A DNA stretch of 50,588 bases from an uncultured Mycoplasmatota bacterium (GTDB lineage Bacteria > Bacillota_I > Bacilli_A > RF39 > UBA660): the NCBI GenBank assembly GCA_948470005.1, contig CAOKNI010000006.1:1-50588 (forward strand), written 5' to 3'. Positions 42,647-50,588 of this stretch are shown here, in pieces. Both the position numbers and the translations under genes were made by a program. The notes beneath the pieces were generated by a model. The model saw nothing but the letters and a program-made list of their open reading frames with translations, searched no databases and was not told where the DNA came from. Position 1 is the first letter of the stretch; every line of letters starts with the position of its first letter.

Positions 42647-44068
42647 TTAAATGTTTTTTACATCCTTTTTATTAAAATAAATTATAGTTAGACATAACAT
42701 TACACATATGTAAATTACAATAACACATATTGATACAAAAGGTCTTATTTGAAAGACATTTTCTTTTAAATTAATTAAATAGCTTAAATCCCAATGAAGA
42801 GAAATAAAGTATTTAAATATTTTAATTTTATATGTTAAATATAATGAAGAGATAATATTTCCTATTAAATAAAAAGCAAATGTTAATGTGACCGCAGAGG
42901 AAGTAGATGCTGTACAAGTACTAAGGGCAAAACAAAATGTTGCTAGGATAAGATACATTGGTAAAACACTTATTATTAATTTGAAGTTATAAATAAAAAC
43001 ACTCTCTGTTACCAAAATATTTTTGGCTGTGTCATATAATACTATAGGAACGTTTAGAGAACTAAAGTCATGAATTAAACCACCAATTATTAAATTAAGG
43101 GAAAACATTAGAATAATAACCAAAGGCAATATTAATAAAACTGTTAAATATTTAGACATAATAATAGTACTTCTTTTATAGGGTTTGGTCAAAAGATACT
43201 TAATTGTACCTTTACTAAATTCTTCGCTTACGATTGAGCCGCTAATTAAAATTAGATATATTAAAATAAAGACGCCAAACTCATTAGTAAATTCTTTTAA
43301 AAGGCTATTTAAATTAAATTCGTTATTAATATCAACTTTATTTTTTAAAATGTATTCATTTTTAGACATTTCTTCTTGGAGATAATTATATCTTTCTTTT
43401 TCATCAACAGTTAGATTAGTCGCTGTTTGTAAATTTTTATATTCAAATAAATTTTCATCAATAAAAAGCAAAGCTTCATTTAGAAAATTATCATAATCGT
43501 AAGAAATATTATTATTTATGCGAAAGTTATTTAATTTAAGGCGTTCTTCATATCTTGTTTTATTTGTACTATCACTAGCTAATGCTATTAGTTCTTTTAG
43601 CTCTGTAATTTTTAAATTAGTAAAATACTTCCAGTCTTCCGCGGATACTTTAGCTAGTAATTCATTCATTTTTTCAGTTAATTCTTTTAATGATTTTTCA
43701 TCTTTGGTTATATACTTAGCTTCGTTTTTCGCACAAATTACGTCAAATAGAAAATTGTCTAACAAATATAACTGATTGTTGCTAGTATAATTTTCCCTAA
43801 AAGTTGCAAGTTCTAAAAGAGACATATTATAGGAATATGTAGATAAATCATCTTCGTCAGCTAAATTTAAACGAGCATTTTCCGTATTTATTTCTTCATT
43901 ATCAATAGTTATTAAATAAGCTGTAGCCTTCCCTTCACTATGCTCAGAAGCTAAAGATTTATATAAGCCATTTGCCATAAGGGAATATAGTATAAATATG
44001 AGTGTTACGACATAAATTCCCTTTTTATGAAATATTTTTATTAATTCATTTTTAATCAAACTAAACAA
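42647..44068 (-). CDS. ABC-2 type transporter permease
   Basis: 473 residues. One helix near the N-terminus (GIYVVTLIFILYSLMANGLY), a long extracytoplasmic segment of about 220 residues, then five or six helices, with SEEFSKGTIKYLLTKPYKRS between them, a typical ABC-2 coupling region. Partner of the ATPase gene, which overlaps its start by eight bases. Substrate unknown; bacitracin- or lantibiotic-type exporters share this design. Confidence 0.85.
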   Translation of the reverse strand: MFSLIKNELIKIFHKKGIYVVTLIFILYSLMANGLYKSLASEHSEGKATAYLITIDNEEINTENARLNLADEDDLSTYSYNMSLLELATFRENYTSNNQLYLLDNFLFDVICAKNEAKYITKDEKSLKELTEKMNELLAKVSAEDWKYFTNLKITELKELIALASDSTNKTRYEERLKLNNFRINNNISYDYDNFLNEALLFIDENLFEYKNLQTATNLTVDEKERYNYLQEEMSKNEYILKNKVDINNEFNLNSLLKEFTNEFGVFILIYLILISGSIVSEEFSKGTIKYLLTKPYKRSTIIMSKYLTVLLILPLVIILMFSLNLIIGGLIHDFSSLNVPIVLYDTAKNILVTESVFIYNFKLIISVLPMYLILATFCFALSTCTASTSSAVTLTFAFYLIGNIISSLYLTYKIKIFKYFISLHWDLSYLINLKENVFQIRPFVSICVIVIYICVMLCLTIIYFNKKDVKNI

Positions 44069-44957
44069 TTTTTTTACCTCCTGCCTTATTTATAAAAGCT
44101 TCTTCTAAACTTAAAGCTTCTTTTTTTACTTCGTAAATATCGATATCATTTTGAACTAACTCTTTAATAAACTGAGCTATTTCATTTTCGTCTTTAATAA
44201 CTTCAATATAATTAGAACTTAATACTTTAATATCTTTATTAATTTTTTTAACTTTTTTAGCATCATTTAACTTAATTATATATTTATTCTCGTCTAACTC
44301 TTTAATTTTAGAAATAGTATTTTCCTCAATAATCTCACCGTGAGAAATAATGCATACGCGGTTACAAAAGCTTTCAAGTTCACTTAAATTGTGGCTAGAT
44401 ATTAATATACCAATTCCCTCTTTTGATAACTTTAAAAGTAATTCGCGAAGTTCTTTGATGCCTTCGGGGTCAAGACCATTAGTAGGTTCATCTAAAATAA
44501 GTAAATTAGGGAAATTAATTAAAGAAGCAGCAATACCAAGCCTCTGTCTCATTCCTAAAGAATATTTACTCACTTTATCATAAATACGATTTTCAAGACC
44601 AACTAATTTAATAACTCTTGTTATTTCTTCCTCATTAATATTTCGATATAGGTTTGCTTGTAATTTTAAATTTTCATAGCCACTTAAATACATATAAACA
44701 TCAGGTGACTCAACAATGCAACCAACACGTTCAATAGCTTTTTTAAAATTCTCTTTAATATCATAACCATTTATAGTAATGTGACCACTCGTTATTTTTT
44801 GTAAACCTAAAATACATTTTATAGCGGTTGTTTTACCAGCTCCATTAGGGCCAATAAAAGCTAAAATATCTCCTTTAGAGATTTTAAATGAAATATTTTT
44901 TAATATCTCGTTTTTGCCAAATTTTTTAGATAAATTTTCAACGTTTAATATATTCAT
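44061..44957 (-). CDS. ABC transporter ATP-binding protein
   Basis: 298 residues. Walker A GPNGAGKTTAIKCIL, Q-loop region around VGCIVESPDVYMYLSGYENL, signature YSLGMRQRLGIAASLI, Walker B LLILDEPTNGLDPEG, and the switch His in ISSHNLSELESFC. The BcrA/DrrA-type C-terminal extension (about 215-298) is present. It pairs with the permease at 42647. Start ATG follows GAAAGGA. Confidence 0.93.
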   Translation of the reverse strand: MNILNVENLSKKFGKNEILKNISFKISKGDILAFIGPNGAGKTTAIKCILGLQKITSGHITINGYDIKENFKKAIERVGCIVESPDVYMYLSGYENLKLQANLYRNINEEEITRVIKLVGLENRIYDKVSKYSLGMRQRLGIAASLINFPNLLILDEPTNGLDPEGIKELRELLLKLSKEGIGILISSHNLSELESFCNRVCIISHGEIIEENTISKIKELDENKYIIKLNDAKKVKKINKDIKVLSSNYIEVIKDENEIAQFIKELVQNDIDIYEVKKEALSLEEAFINKAGGKKIV

Positions 44958-44979
44958 TTTTATTTCCTTTCTTGTGTTA

Positions 44980-45008
44980 AATATAGCATATCTAAAACTA
45001 GATTACAA
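44980..45008 (-). promoter_or_regulatory. Promoter of the ABC transporter unit
   Basis: On the minus strand TTGTAA (45003-45008), a 17-bp spacer and TGC-TATATT (44980-44985), an extended -10, about 22 bases upstream of the ATG at 44957. Confidence 0.55.
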
Positions 45009-45011
45009 TAA

Positions 45012-45033
45012 AATAATACCTCAGGTATACAAA
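45012..45033 (-). terminator. Short hairpin after topA
   Basis: Minus strand ATACC-TGA-GGTAT followed by TATTTTATT; a short stem, about 60 bases beyond the topA stop and abutting the ABC promoter. Confidence 0.4.
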
Positions 45034-45091
45034 AATAGATATTCTCGACTAATAGTGCTAATTTTCGACAATTTTCTTATTATAAAAGTGG

Positions 45092-47116
45092 CTATTTAAC
45101 ATAACCACATTCTTCACAAGTAATATTTTTGTTTTTAGTAACAAGCAGATTGCCACAGTTAGGACAAACTTCTCCAGTAGGTTCATACCATGTTGCATAT
45201 TTACATTTAGGAAAATTACTGCAGCCATAGAAAACTTTACCTTTTTTGGTATGTCTTTCAACGATGTCATGGTCACATTTTGGACATTTACTATAAACTT
45301 TAGTTTCTTTTTCTTCTTTTTTAACGTATTTACAAGTAGGATAATTAGAACAAGCAACGAAATCACCGAAACGCCCTGTTCTAATTACGAGGTCACTACC
45401 ACATTCTGGACATGCCTCACCAGTTTTTTCTGGTTCTTTCTTTTCCATTTCTTTAAAAGCTTTTTCTACTAAAGGAGCAAAAGCCGCATAGAAATCTTTT
45501 AAAACAACGATATTATCTTTTTTTTCTTCGGCTATTTCATCAAGCTCTGTTTCCATATTGGCAGTATATTCAACATTAACAATATCACTAAAATATTCCC
45601 CAAGTTTATCCGTTGTTTCAAAACCAATTTCTGTCGGGATAAATTTTTTATCTTCTATAATAACATAACCACGGTCTTTAATAGTTTTCATGATAGTAGC
45701 ATAAGTACTAGGCCGTCCAATACCTAAGCTTTCCATTTCTTTAATTAAACTTGACTCTGTATATCTTGGTGCAGGTTTTGTAAAATGTTGAAATTTTTCA
45801 ATTTTTTCAGTAGTAATAAGTCCGTTTGCATATTTTGCAAAATCTGGTAAAATGACATCTTCAGAATCTTCATACTCTTTATATACTTTTAAATAACCAT
45901 CAAATTTAAGAACACTACCAGTTGCTTTAAATAAATAATTATTGTTTTCTAAATTAACTGTCGTAGCAAGTGTTTTAGCACTACTCATTAAATATGCTAA
46001 ACTTCGGATATAGATTAAACGATATAACTTATATTCATCAGCACTTAAATACTTTTTAAGAGATTCTGGTGTTCTTAAAATGCTAGTAGGACGGATGGCC
46101 TCATGGGCATCTTGAGCTCCTTTAGGTTCTTTTGATGATTTTATGCTACCAACATATTCGCTTCCGTATTCATTTTTGATATAATTTTTAGTATCATTTA
46201 CAAAAACTTCACTAAGCCTTGTTGAGTCAGTACGCATATACGTAATTAAGCCGACTGTTTCGCTCCCAATATTCATACCTTCATAGAGCTTTTGAGCAAT
46301 CTGCATTGTTTTACTAGAAGAAAAATTAAGACGATTAGCAGCCATCTGTTGCAAAGTAGATGTTCGGAAAGGATCTTTTGGTCTTTTTAATTTTTCTTTT
46401 TCTTCAATACTTGCAATTTTAAACGCTTTCGCTAATTTTTCGAGTATCGCATCAGCTTCCTGTTCATTCTTTATTTCAATTTTTTTATTTTGATATTTTT
46501 CTAAGGTGGCTTTAAAATCGCTAAAATCCGCTTCAATAGTCCAATATTCTTCGGGAACAAAGGCCAGAATTTCGCGTTCACGGTCAACGATTAACTTTAA
46601 AGCAACACTTTGAACACGGCCAGCACTTTTACCGCCAGTTTTTCGTTGCATTAATTTACTTAGCCTAAAACCAATTATTCGGTCAAGCATTCTTCTAGTT
46701 TCTTGGCTACGAACTAAATTCATATCTATTTTCCTAGGGTTATTAATAGAGTTTATTACAACATCTTTTGTTATTTCATTAAATACAACTCTTTCATAAT
46801 CAGTATCTTGTAAACCTAATTCATCATATAAATGCCAAGATATAGCCTCCCCTTCACGATCAGGGTCAGTGGCTAATATTACTTTGGAACTTTCTTTAGC
46901 CATCTTTTTTAAAGCTGCAATATCTTTTTTCTTACCAGTTAAAGGAACATAGTTAGGTGCAAAATTGTTTTCGATATCGATTCCAAGCCCATATTTACCA
47001 GTCGTTGCTAAATCTCTGATATGGCCTTTGCTAGAAACTACTTTATAATCTCCTCCTAGGTATTTTTCAATGGTTTTACTTTTAGCTGGTGACTCTACTA
47101 TTACTAAATTATTCAT
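45092..47116 (-). CDS. topA: DNA topoisomerase I
   Basis: Type IA enzyme relaxing negative supercoils. 674 residues. TOPRIM domain: NLVIVESPAKSKTIEKYLGG and VILATDPDREGEAISWHLYD. The active-site Tyr is residue 293 in VGLITYMRTDSTRLS. Also ALKLIVDREREILAF and TESSLIKEMESLGIGRPSTY. The C-terminus carries three Cys4 zinc ribbons, beginning CPECGSDLVIRTGRFGDFVA, CPKCDHDIVERHTKKGKVFY and CPNCGNLLVTKNKNITCEEC. It has its own consensus promoter. Confidence 0.97.
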   Translation of the reverse strand: MNNLVIVESPAKSKTIEKYLGGDYKVVSSKGHIRDLATTGKYGLGIDIENNFAPNYVPLTGKKKDIAALKKMAKESSKVILATDPDREGEAISWHLYDELGLQDTDYERVVFNEITKDVVINSINNPRKIDMNLVRSQETRRMLDRIIGFRLSKLMQRKTGGKSAGRVQSVALKLIVDREREILAFVPEEYWTIEADFSDFKATLEKYQNKKIEIKNEQEADAILEKLAKAFKIASIEEKEKLKRPKDPFRTSTLQQMAANRLNFSSSKTMQIAQKLYEGMNIGSETVGLITYMRTDSTRLSEVFVNDTKNYIKNEYGSEYVGSIKSSKEPKGAQDAHEAIRPTSILRTPESLKKYLSADEYKLYRLIYIRSLAYLMSSAKTLATTVNLENNNYLFKATGSVLKFDGYLKVYKEYEDSEDVILPDFAKYANGLITTEKIEKFQHFTKPAPRYTESSLIKEMESLGIGRPSTYATIMKTIKDRGYVIIEDKKFIPTEIGFETTDKLGEYFSDIVNVEYTANMETELDEIAEEKKDNIVVLKDFYAAFAPLVEKAFKEMEKKEPEKTGEACPECGSDLVIRTGRFGDFVACSNYPTCKYVKKEEKETKVYSKCPKCDHDIVERHTKKGKVFYGCSNFPKCKYATWYEPTGEVCPNCGNLLVTKNKNITCEECGYVK

Positions 47117-47173
47117 AAAATCCTCCTAAAGAATTAAATGTTTCTTTCATTATTTTATTTTTATTATATCCTA

Positions 47174-47202
47174 ATTATACATAGCGAACACGCGTATGTC
47201 AA
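47174..47202 (-). promoter_or_regulatory. Consensus sigma-A promoter of topA
   Basis: On the minus strand TTGACA (47197-47202), 17 bp, TATAAT (47174-47179). Both hexamers are perfect. The spacer is unusually GC-rich (contains ACGCGT), which could make activity sensitive to supercoiling. The rest of 47203-47314 holds no gene. Confidence 0.8.
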
Positions 47203-47314
47203 CATTTTTGTTTAATAAATAGTTCTTTTTAATTGTAACCACAAGCTAGAGATTATGCAAGCTTTAATTTGCAAATAGACATTTTCTTGTGTATAATTAG
47301 AAAATTACAAGGCT

Positions 47315-47953
47315 TTAATTCGTAATTTTATTTTGTGCCATTTTGGCAATAATATTTTGAACTGGCTTGTAACTACGACGATAATCTTTTGTTATACCAT
47401 ACTTTTCAATTAATTCTAAATGCTCTTTGGTAGGATAGCCTTTATGTTTTTTAAAATTATACTCGGGATACTCTTTGTCTAATTCATACATTATGTGATC
47501 CCGAGTCACTTTAGCAATTACACTAGCAGCGGCAATAGATAATGACAGAGCATCACCGTGAATAATAGGACGAGATGGTATATCAATATCATTAAGACTC
47601 ATAGCATCACTTAAAATATATTCCGGAGTTACATCTAAGTTATTTAAGGCAATGTACATGGCTTTTCGGGAAGCTTCTAAAATATTTATCTCATCTATCT
47701 CTTTAGGTGATACTATCCCCACTCCAATACTTAAAGCTTCACTTTCTAAAATTTTAAAATATTTTTCTCGTTTTTTCTCACTTAATTGTTTAGAGTCATT
47801 TAGCCCAGCTAGTTCATAATTTTTAGGAAGAATAACCGCGGCGGCTACAACAGGACCACATAGAGGCCCACGCCCTGCTTCATCAACGCCAGCAATTAAG
47901 GTAATGCCATTTTTATATAACTCTTTTTCATATTTTAATAAATTAGATTTCAT
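47315..47953 (-). CDS. rnhB: Ribonuclease HII
   Basis: Removes ribonucleotides and RNA primers from DNA. About 212 residues from the ATG at 47953. Motifs: IAGVDEAGRGPLCGPVVAAA (catalytic DEAGRG), NDSKQLSEKKREKYF, IPSRPIIHGDALSLSIAAAS with the third acidic residue, VIAKVTRDHIM and FKKHKGYPTKEHLELIEKYG. Its start lies within the last codons of rbgA (11-bp overlap), indicating translational coupling. Confidence 0.96.
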   Translation of the reverse strand: MKSNLLKYEKELYKNGITLIAGVDEAGRGPLCGPVVAAAVILPKNYELAGLNDSKQLSEKKREKYFKILESEALSIGVGIVSPKEIDEINILEASRKAMYIALNNLDVTPEYILSDAMSLNDIDIPSRPIIHGDALSLSIAAASVIAKVTRDHIMYELDKEYPEYNFKKHKGYPTKEHLELIEKYGITKDYRRSYKPVQNIIAKMAQNKITN

Positions 47954-48812
47954 TATCAAACACTATTCCTTTTATATATTCATCTTTGATATCATTAATG
48001 ATACGCAAACTTACCCTTTCATAATCTACTTCGCCGTGTCTTATAGCACCCATGCTCTGGCCAATTGTTTCATAGATGTTTTCAAAATCAAGTTCTAAGT
48101 TGGTCGCTTTTATATTGTATCTTGCCATTAACTTATCAGGATAATAACGGTTTAGCTTATTTAGTATATGAACCGCTATTTCATTTACATCTAATATCTC
48201 GACTTTAATAGAGAAGAAAGAAGCTAAATTTAAGGCCACTTCTTTATTATCTAGTTTAGGCCATAAAATACCAGGGGTATCTAAAAGCATTATACGGTGA
48301 GGGGTTTTAAGCCATTTTAAACCAGTTGTTAAGCCTGGCCTATTACCAACTAAAGCTACTTTTTTTTCTACTATTTTATTTATCAAAGTTGATTTTCCAA
48401 CATTTGGTATGCCCACAACTAAAGCTCGTATTTCTTTTCTCATTAACCCTTTCTCTTCCCGCTTTTCTTGTAGTTCGGTCATGAGAGTATGAGTAGTGTT
48501 TACTATCTTTTTAATATCATTATCATCCTGCAAGTTAGCCGTAATTACTTTAGTGCCTAAGTTTTCATAATATTTAACCCATTTATCTAACATAATAGGG
48601 TCAGCTAAATCTTTTTTAGTCATAATTAAAATTTTCGGCTTTTTACCTATGATATCGTAAATATTACTAATTTTAGAAGATTTAGGTATTCTAGCATCAA
48701 TAAGTTCATATACTATATCAATGTTTTTATACTCTTTAATCATTAATCTTTTGGCTTTTTCCATGTGGCCTGGATACCAGTTTATATTTGTCGAATTTTG
48801 TCGATTATCCAT
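47943..48812 (-). CDS. rbgA: Ribosome biogenesis GTPase A (YlqF)
   Basis: Circularly permuted GTPase needed for late 50S assembly. About 289 residues from ATG 48812 (AAAGGAAGTG upstream; the GTG at 48821 overlaps that site). Motif order G4-G5-G1-G3 is visible: INWYPGHMEKAKRLM, VYELIDARIPKSSKISNI, LIMTKKDLADP (G4), VVGIPNVGKSTLINKI (G1) and LLDTPGILWPKL (G3). It is followed by rnhB, the usual Bacillus order. Confidence 0.96.
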   Translation of the reverse strand: MDNRQNSTNINWYPGHMEKAKRLMIKEYKNIDIVYELIDARIPKSSKISNIYDIIGKKPKILIMTKKDLADPIMLDKWVKYYENLGTKVITANLQDDNDIKKIVNTTHTLMTELQEKREEKGLMRKEIRALVVGIPNVGKSTLINKIVEKKVALVGNRPGLTTGLKWLKTPHRIMLLDTPGILWPKLDNKEVALNLASFFSIKVEILDVNEIAVHILNKLNRYYPDKLMARYNIKATNLELDFENIYETIGQSMGAIRHGEVDYERVSLRIINDIKDEYIKGIVFDNEI

Positions 48813-48835
48813 TACTATCACTTCCTTTTAAATAT

Positions 48836-49405
48836 TTATTTTTTTAATATCTTTTCAAAACTAAATTCTTTCAACTTACCTGTTCCTAACTCAAAATTCA
48901 AATAATTTCCATCTTCTGGTATCCCTTCAAAATAACTCATTAAAACTAGCCCTACACCACCATGTGCAACTATCAAAATATTTTCGGATGGATTAGCACT
49001 TAATTCATCTAATAAATTAAATACTCGAGTTTGAACTTCTATAATACTCTCCGCTTTATTAAATTTTTGATTACCATATATATTCCAAAAAGAATTAAAA
49101 TCAAATTCAGAGCGAGTTAATCCTTCAAATTCTCCAAAATCTCGTTCTATAATTCTGTTATCATATATTATCGGTGCAGTACCTTCATATGCGATAGATA
49201 AGGTTTCTTTTGCTCTAATCAAAGGACTACAAATAATTCTATCGAATTTAATTTCATTCAATTCTTCTTTTACTTCCAAGGCTTGTTTTTTCCCTTTATC
49301 ATTTAAATGTAAGTCACATCTTCCTTGGCACTTTGGATCCTTTTTTCCTTCGTTATTTAAATTTTCGTTCCAATCAGTACTACCATGTCTTAAAAAATAA
49401 ATCAT
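48836..49405 (-). CDS. Histidine phosphatase family protein (phosphoglycerate mutase-like)
   Basis: 189 residues. The RHG phosphate pocket IYFLRHGSTDWNENLN holds the catalytic His. The later motifs are FDRIICSPLIRAKETLSIAY, IERDFGEFEGLTRSEF (proton donor Glu) and LIVAHGGVGLVL (second His). Substrate cannot be told from sequence; related enzymes act on sugar phosphates or cofactor precursors. It starts with AGGAG before ATG 49405, upstream of rbgA by 23 bases. Confidence 0.88.
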   Translation of the reverse strand: MIYFLRHGSTDWNENLNNEGKKDPKCQGRCDLHLNDKGKKQALEVKEELNEIKFDRIICSPLIRAKETLSIAYEGTAPIIYDNRIIERDFGEFEGLTRSEFDFNSFWNIYGNQKFNKAESIIEVQTRVFNLLDELSANPSENILIVAHGGVGLVLMSYFEGIPEDGNYLNFELGTGKLKEFSFEKILKK

Positions 49406-49416
49406 TTCAATTTCTC

Positions 49417-49654
49417 CTATCTATATAAATTTTTTAGAACATTGGTAAGACAATCTTCAGCTGTTTTATCAGTATCTGAAAATCTAATTCTAACCATTCT
49501 TCCGTTTACCTTAAATACATAAGGATTTTTTATTTTCATTATAAAATCTAATATTCTTTCCCCACTTGGTTTTCTTCTATCTATCTTTATATCTGTTATT
49601 TCATCTACATCTTTCTAATTTTTCTGCTAATTCTTCAATATTATATTTATACAT
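49417..49654 (-). pseudogene. Broken DUF6870-like small protein gene
   Basis: ATG at 49654 after AAAGAAGG: MYKYNIEELAEKLE, then a frameshift. The next frame reads DVDEITDIKIDRRKPSGERI, LDFIMKIKNPYVFKVNGRMV, RIRFSDTDKTAEDCLTNVLK and ends at TAG 49417. The pattern RKPxxERxLDFxxxIKNPYxF then V-x-F-x-DTD is that of a small protein common on Firmicutes integrative conjugative elements. Broken by a single frameshift near 49610. Confidence 0.7.
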
Positions 49655-49717
49655 ATTTTACCTTCTTTCTATAATAATTTTATTATTTTGAAAGAAGTAA
49701 TACAAATGTGCAAAATA

Positions 49718-50560
49718 CTATATATTATCTTTTTCTCCTAATAATTTTATCTTTTCTGCATTGTTCAGTATATTAAGTTGATACTCTGCTATGCTACTTA
49801 ATATTTCAAATCTTTCTTCTTTGTTTTTCCCCTCTTTAATTAATTCTGCATTATGTGATTCTAAATTAGACAATACAGTTAATTCATTTATTGAAGCATA
49901 ATCTCTAACATTTGAATTTTTTGCCAAATTCGGATTAAGTTCTCTCCATCTTTTAGCAGTTGTATTAAATAAAGCAACATTTAAAATATCTGCTTCTTCT
50001 GCATACTTTAACCATTCTCTATCTTTATAATAATCGTTATCAGGTAATATATAATTTTTAATTGCATCTGTATGAATAAGATAATTATTTTTGGTTAAAA
50101 TTCTTTTTATATCCCATTCCCTATTTTGATTTTCTAATTGCTTAAGTCTTTCAAATTCTTTTATCAAATATAGTTTAAAAACCGGGCTAATAGAAGACGC
50201 AAATTCAAAAGCAATATCTTTATGAGCATAAGTTCCACCATATTTTCCACGCTTCGAATATATACCAATTGCATTTGTTTTACTACACCATTCTGTAACA
50301 CTCAGTGTAAAAGTATGAAGTCCCGCCTCACTTTTAAACCCGTCGAATTCGACGGAATTAAAATTTGGATTGTAAATTGACTCCCAAGTACCTAAAAATT
50401 CTAAAGTAATTCTATTTCTTAACCAATTTCTGATAACATCATCTGATGTGGATTTTCCTTCTTTAAATTTGGTAAAATCAGAAATACAAATATAATCGCT
50501 GTCATTCATATTTGTTATGTTCACTTTAATATTTTGAACTTCGATTATTTTGTTTGTCAT
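49718..50560 (-). CDS. KilA-N domain protein
   Basis: 280 residues. The N-terminal two-thirds matches the KilA-N DNA-binding domain of phages and large DNA viruses: DYICISDFTKFKEGKSTSDD, VIRNWLRNRITLEFLGTWES, LSVTEWCSKTNAIGIYSKRG, KYGGTYAHKDIAFEFASSIS and FKLYLIKEFERLKQLENQN. The C-terminal part, TAKRWRELNPNLAKNSNVRD, is typical of chromosomally carried members. AGAGGCG precedes the ATG at 50560. Intact; probably an accessory gene of phage origin next to the broken ICE-type gene. Confidence 0.88.
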   Translation of the reverse strand: MTNKIIEVQNIKVNITNMNDSDYICISDFTKFKEGKSTSDDVIRNWLRNRITLEFLGTWESIYNPNFNSVEFDGFKSEAGLHTFTLSVTEWCSKTNAIGIYSKRGKYGGTYAHKDIAFEFASSISPVFKLYLIKEFERLKQLENQNREWDIKRILTKNNYLIHTDAIKNYILPDNDYYKDREWLKYAEEADILNVALFNTTAKRWRELNPNLAKNSNVRDYASINELTVLSNLESHNAELIKEGKNKEERFEILSSIAEYQLNILNNAEKIKLLGEKDNI

Positions 50561-50588
50561 ATATTCGCCTCTTTTCTATGTTCTTAAA

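Noticed and set aside
1..50588. Defence systems (restriction-modification, CRISPR, toxin-antitoxin, CBASS)
   Set aside because: No nuclease, methyltransferase, Cas, cyclase or toxin-antitoxin pair could be recognised in any frame examined.

Overview
This is a strongly AT-rich window (roughly 70% A+T by eye) from a low-GC Gram-positive, spore-forming bacterium, most likely a Bacilli-type gut lineage. The evidence is the sporulation set (spoIID, the germination protease gpr and the outer-coat gene cotE), the HrcA/CIRCE heat-shock operon, RbgA, KhpA-RpsP, RecD2 and strong Shine-Dalgarno sites. Tryptophan is encoded by TGG, and UAA, UAG and UGA all behave as stops, so the standard bacterial code applies. 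Almost all housekeeping genes lie on the minus strand.

Layout, left to right. (1) 1-3.3 kb: a CmpB-like membrane protein, a small two-helix membrane protein, spoIID, and a convergent, overlapping gpr. (2) 3.3-7.1 kb: an accessory scar holding a stop-interrupted unknown gene, two small unknown genes, a broken ParB-like gene, a broken XRE regulator and a decayed IS110-type transposase. Upstream of the transposase is a structured segment that may be its bridge RNA. (3) 7.1-9.7 kb: ppdK. (4) 9.8-17.7 kb: one long gene cluster running ruvA, nucleotidase, ruvB, DUF84 NTPase, tiny ORF, folD, glyA, tmk, queA, unknown, rdgB. It joins Holliday-junction processing, one-carbon/dTMP supply, tRNA queuosine and nucleotide-pool cleaning. 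(5) 17.8-20 kb: a tandem pair of TPR genes, one broken, and a tRNA-Arg. (6) 20-25 kb: rseP-cdsA, a VanZ-like gene, a broken regulator and membrane gene, khpA-rpsP, cotE and a broken PH-domain gene. (7) 25-26.8 kb: a plus-strand HIT gene, a short GC-richer island resembling the variable end of a diversity-generating-retroelement target, a possible small RNA, and a double-HTH regulator. (8) 26.8-33 kb: recD2, mtaB, two unknowns and a membrane-anchored surface protein. (9) 33-40.1 kb: hrcA-grpE-unknown-dnaK-pepF-dnaJ behind a consensus promoter and two CIRCE-like operators. (10) 40.1-50.6 kb: a broken unknown gene, a membrane protein, a polysaccharide deacetylase, an ABC exporter, topA, rnhB-rbgA-phosphatase, a broken ICE-type small gene and a KilA-N protein.

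Most striking is the contrast between intact housekeeping genes and about ten accessory genes broken by in-frame stops and frameshifts. No complete new defence or mobile system is visible. The best leads are the IS110-associated structured RNA, the DGR-like variable cassette without a nearby reverse transcriptase, the conserved-looking CCSGH protein inside the heat-shock operon, and a near-identical 28-bp repeat at both ends of the left half of the window.
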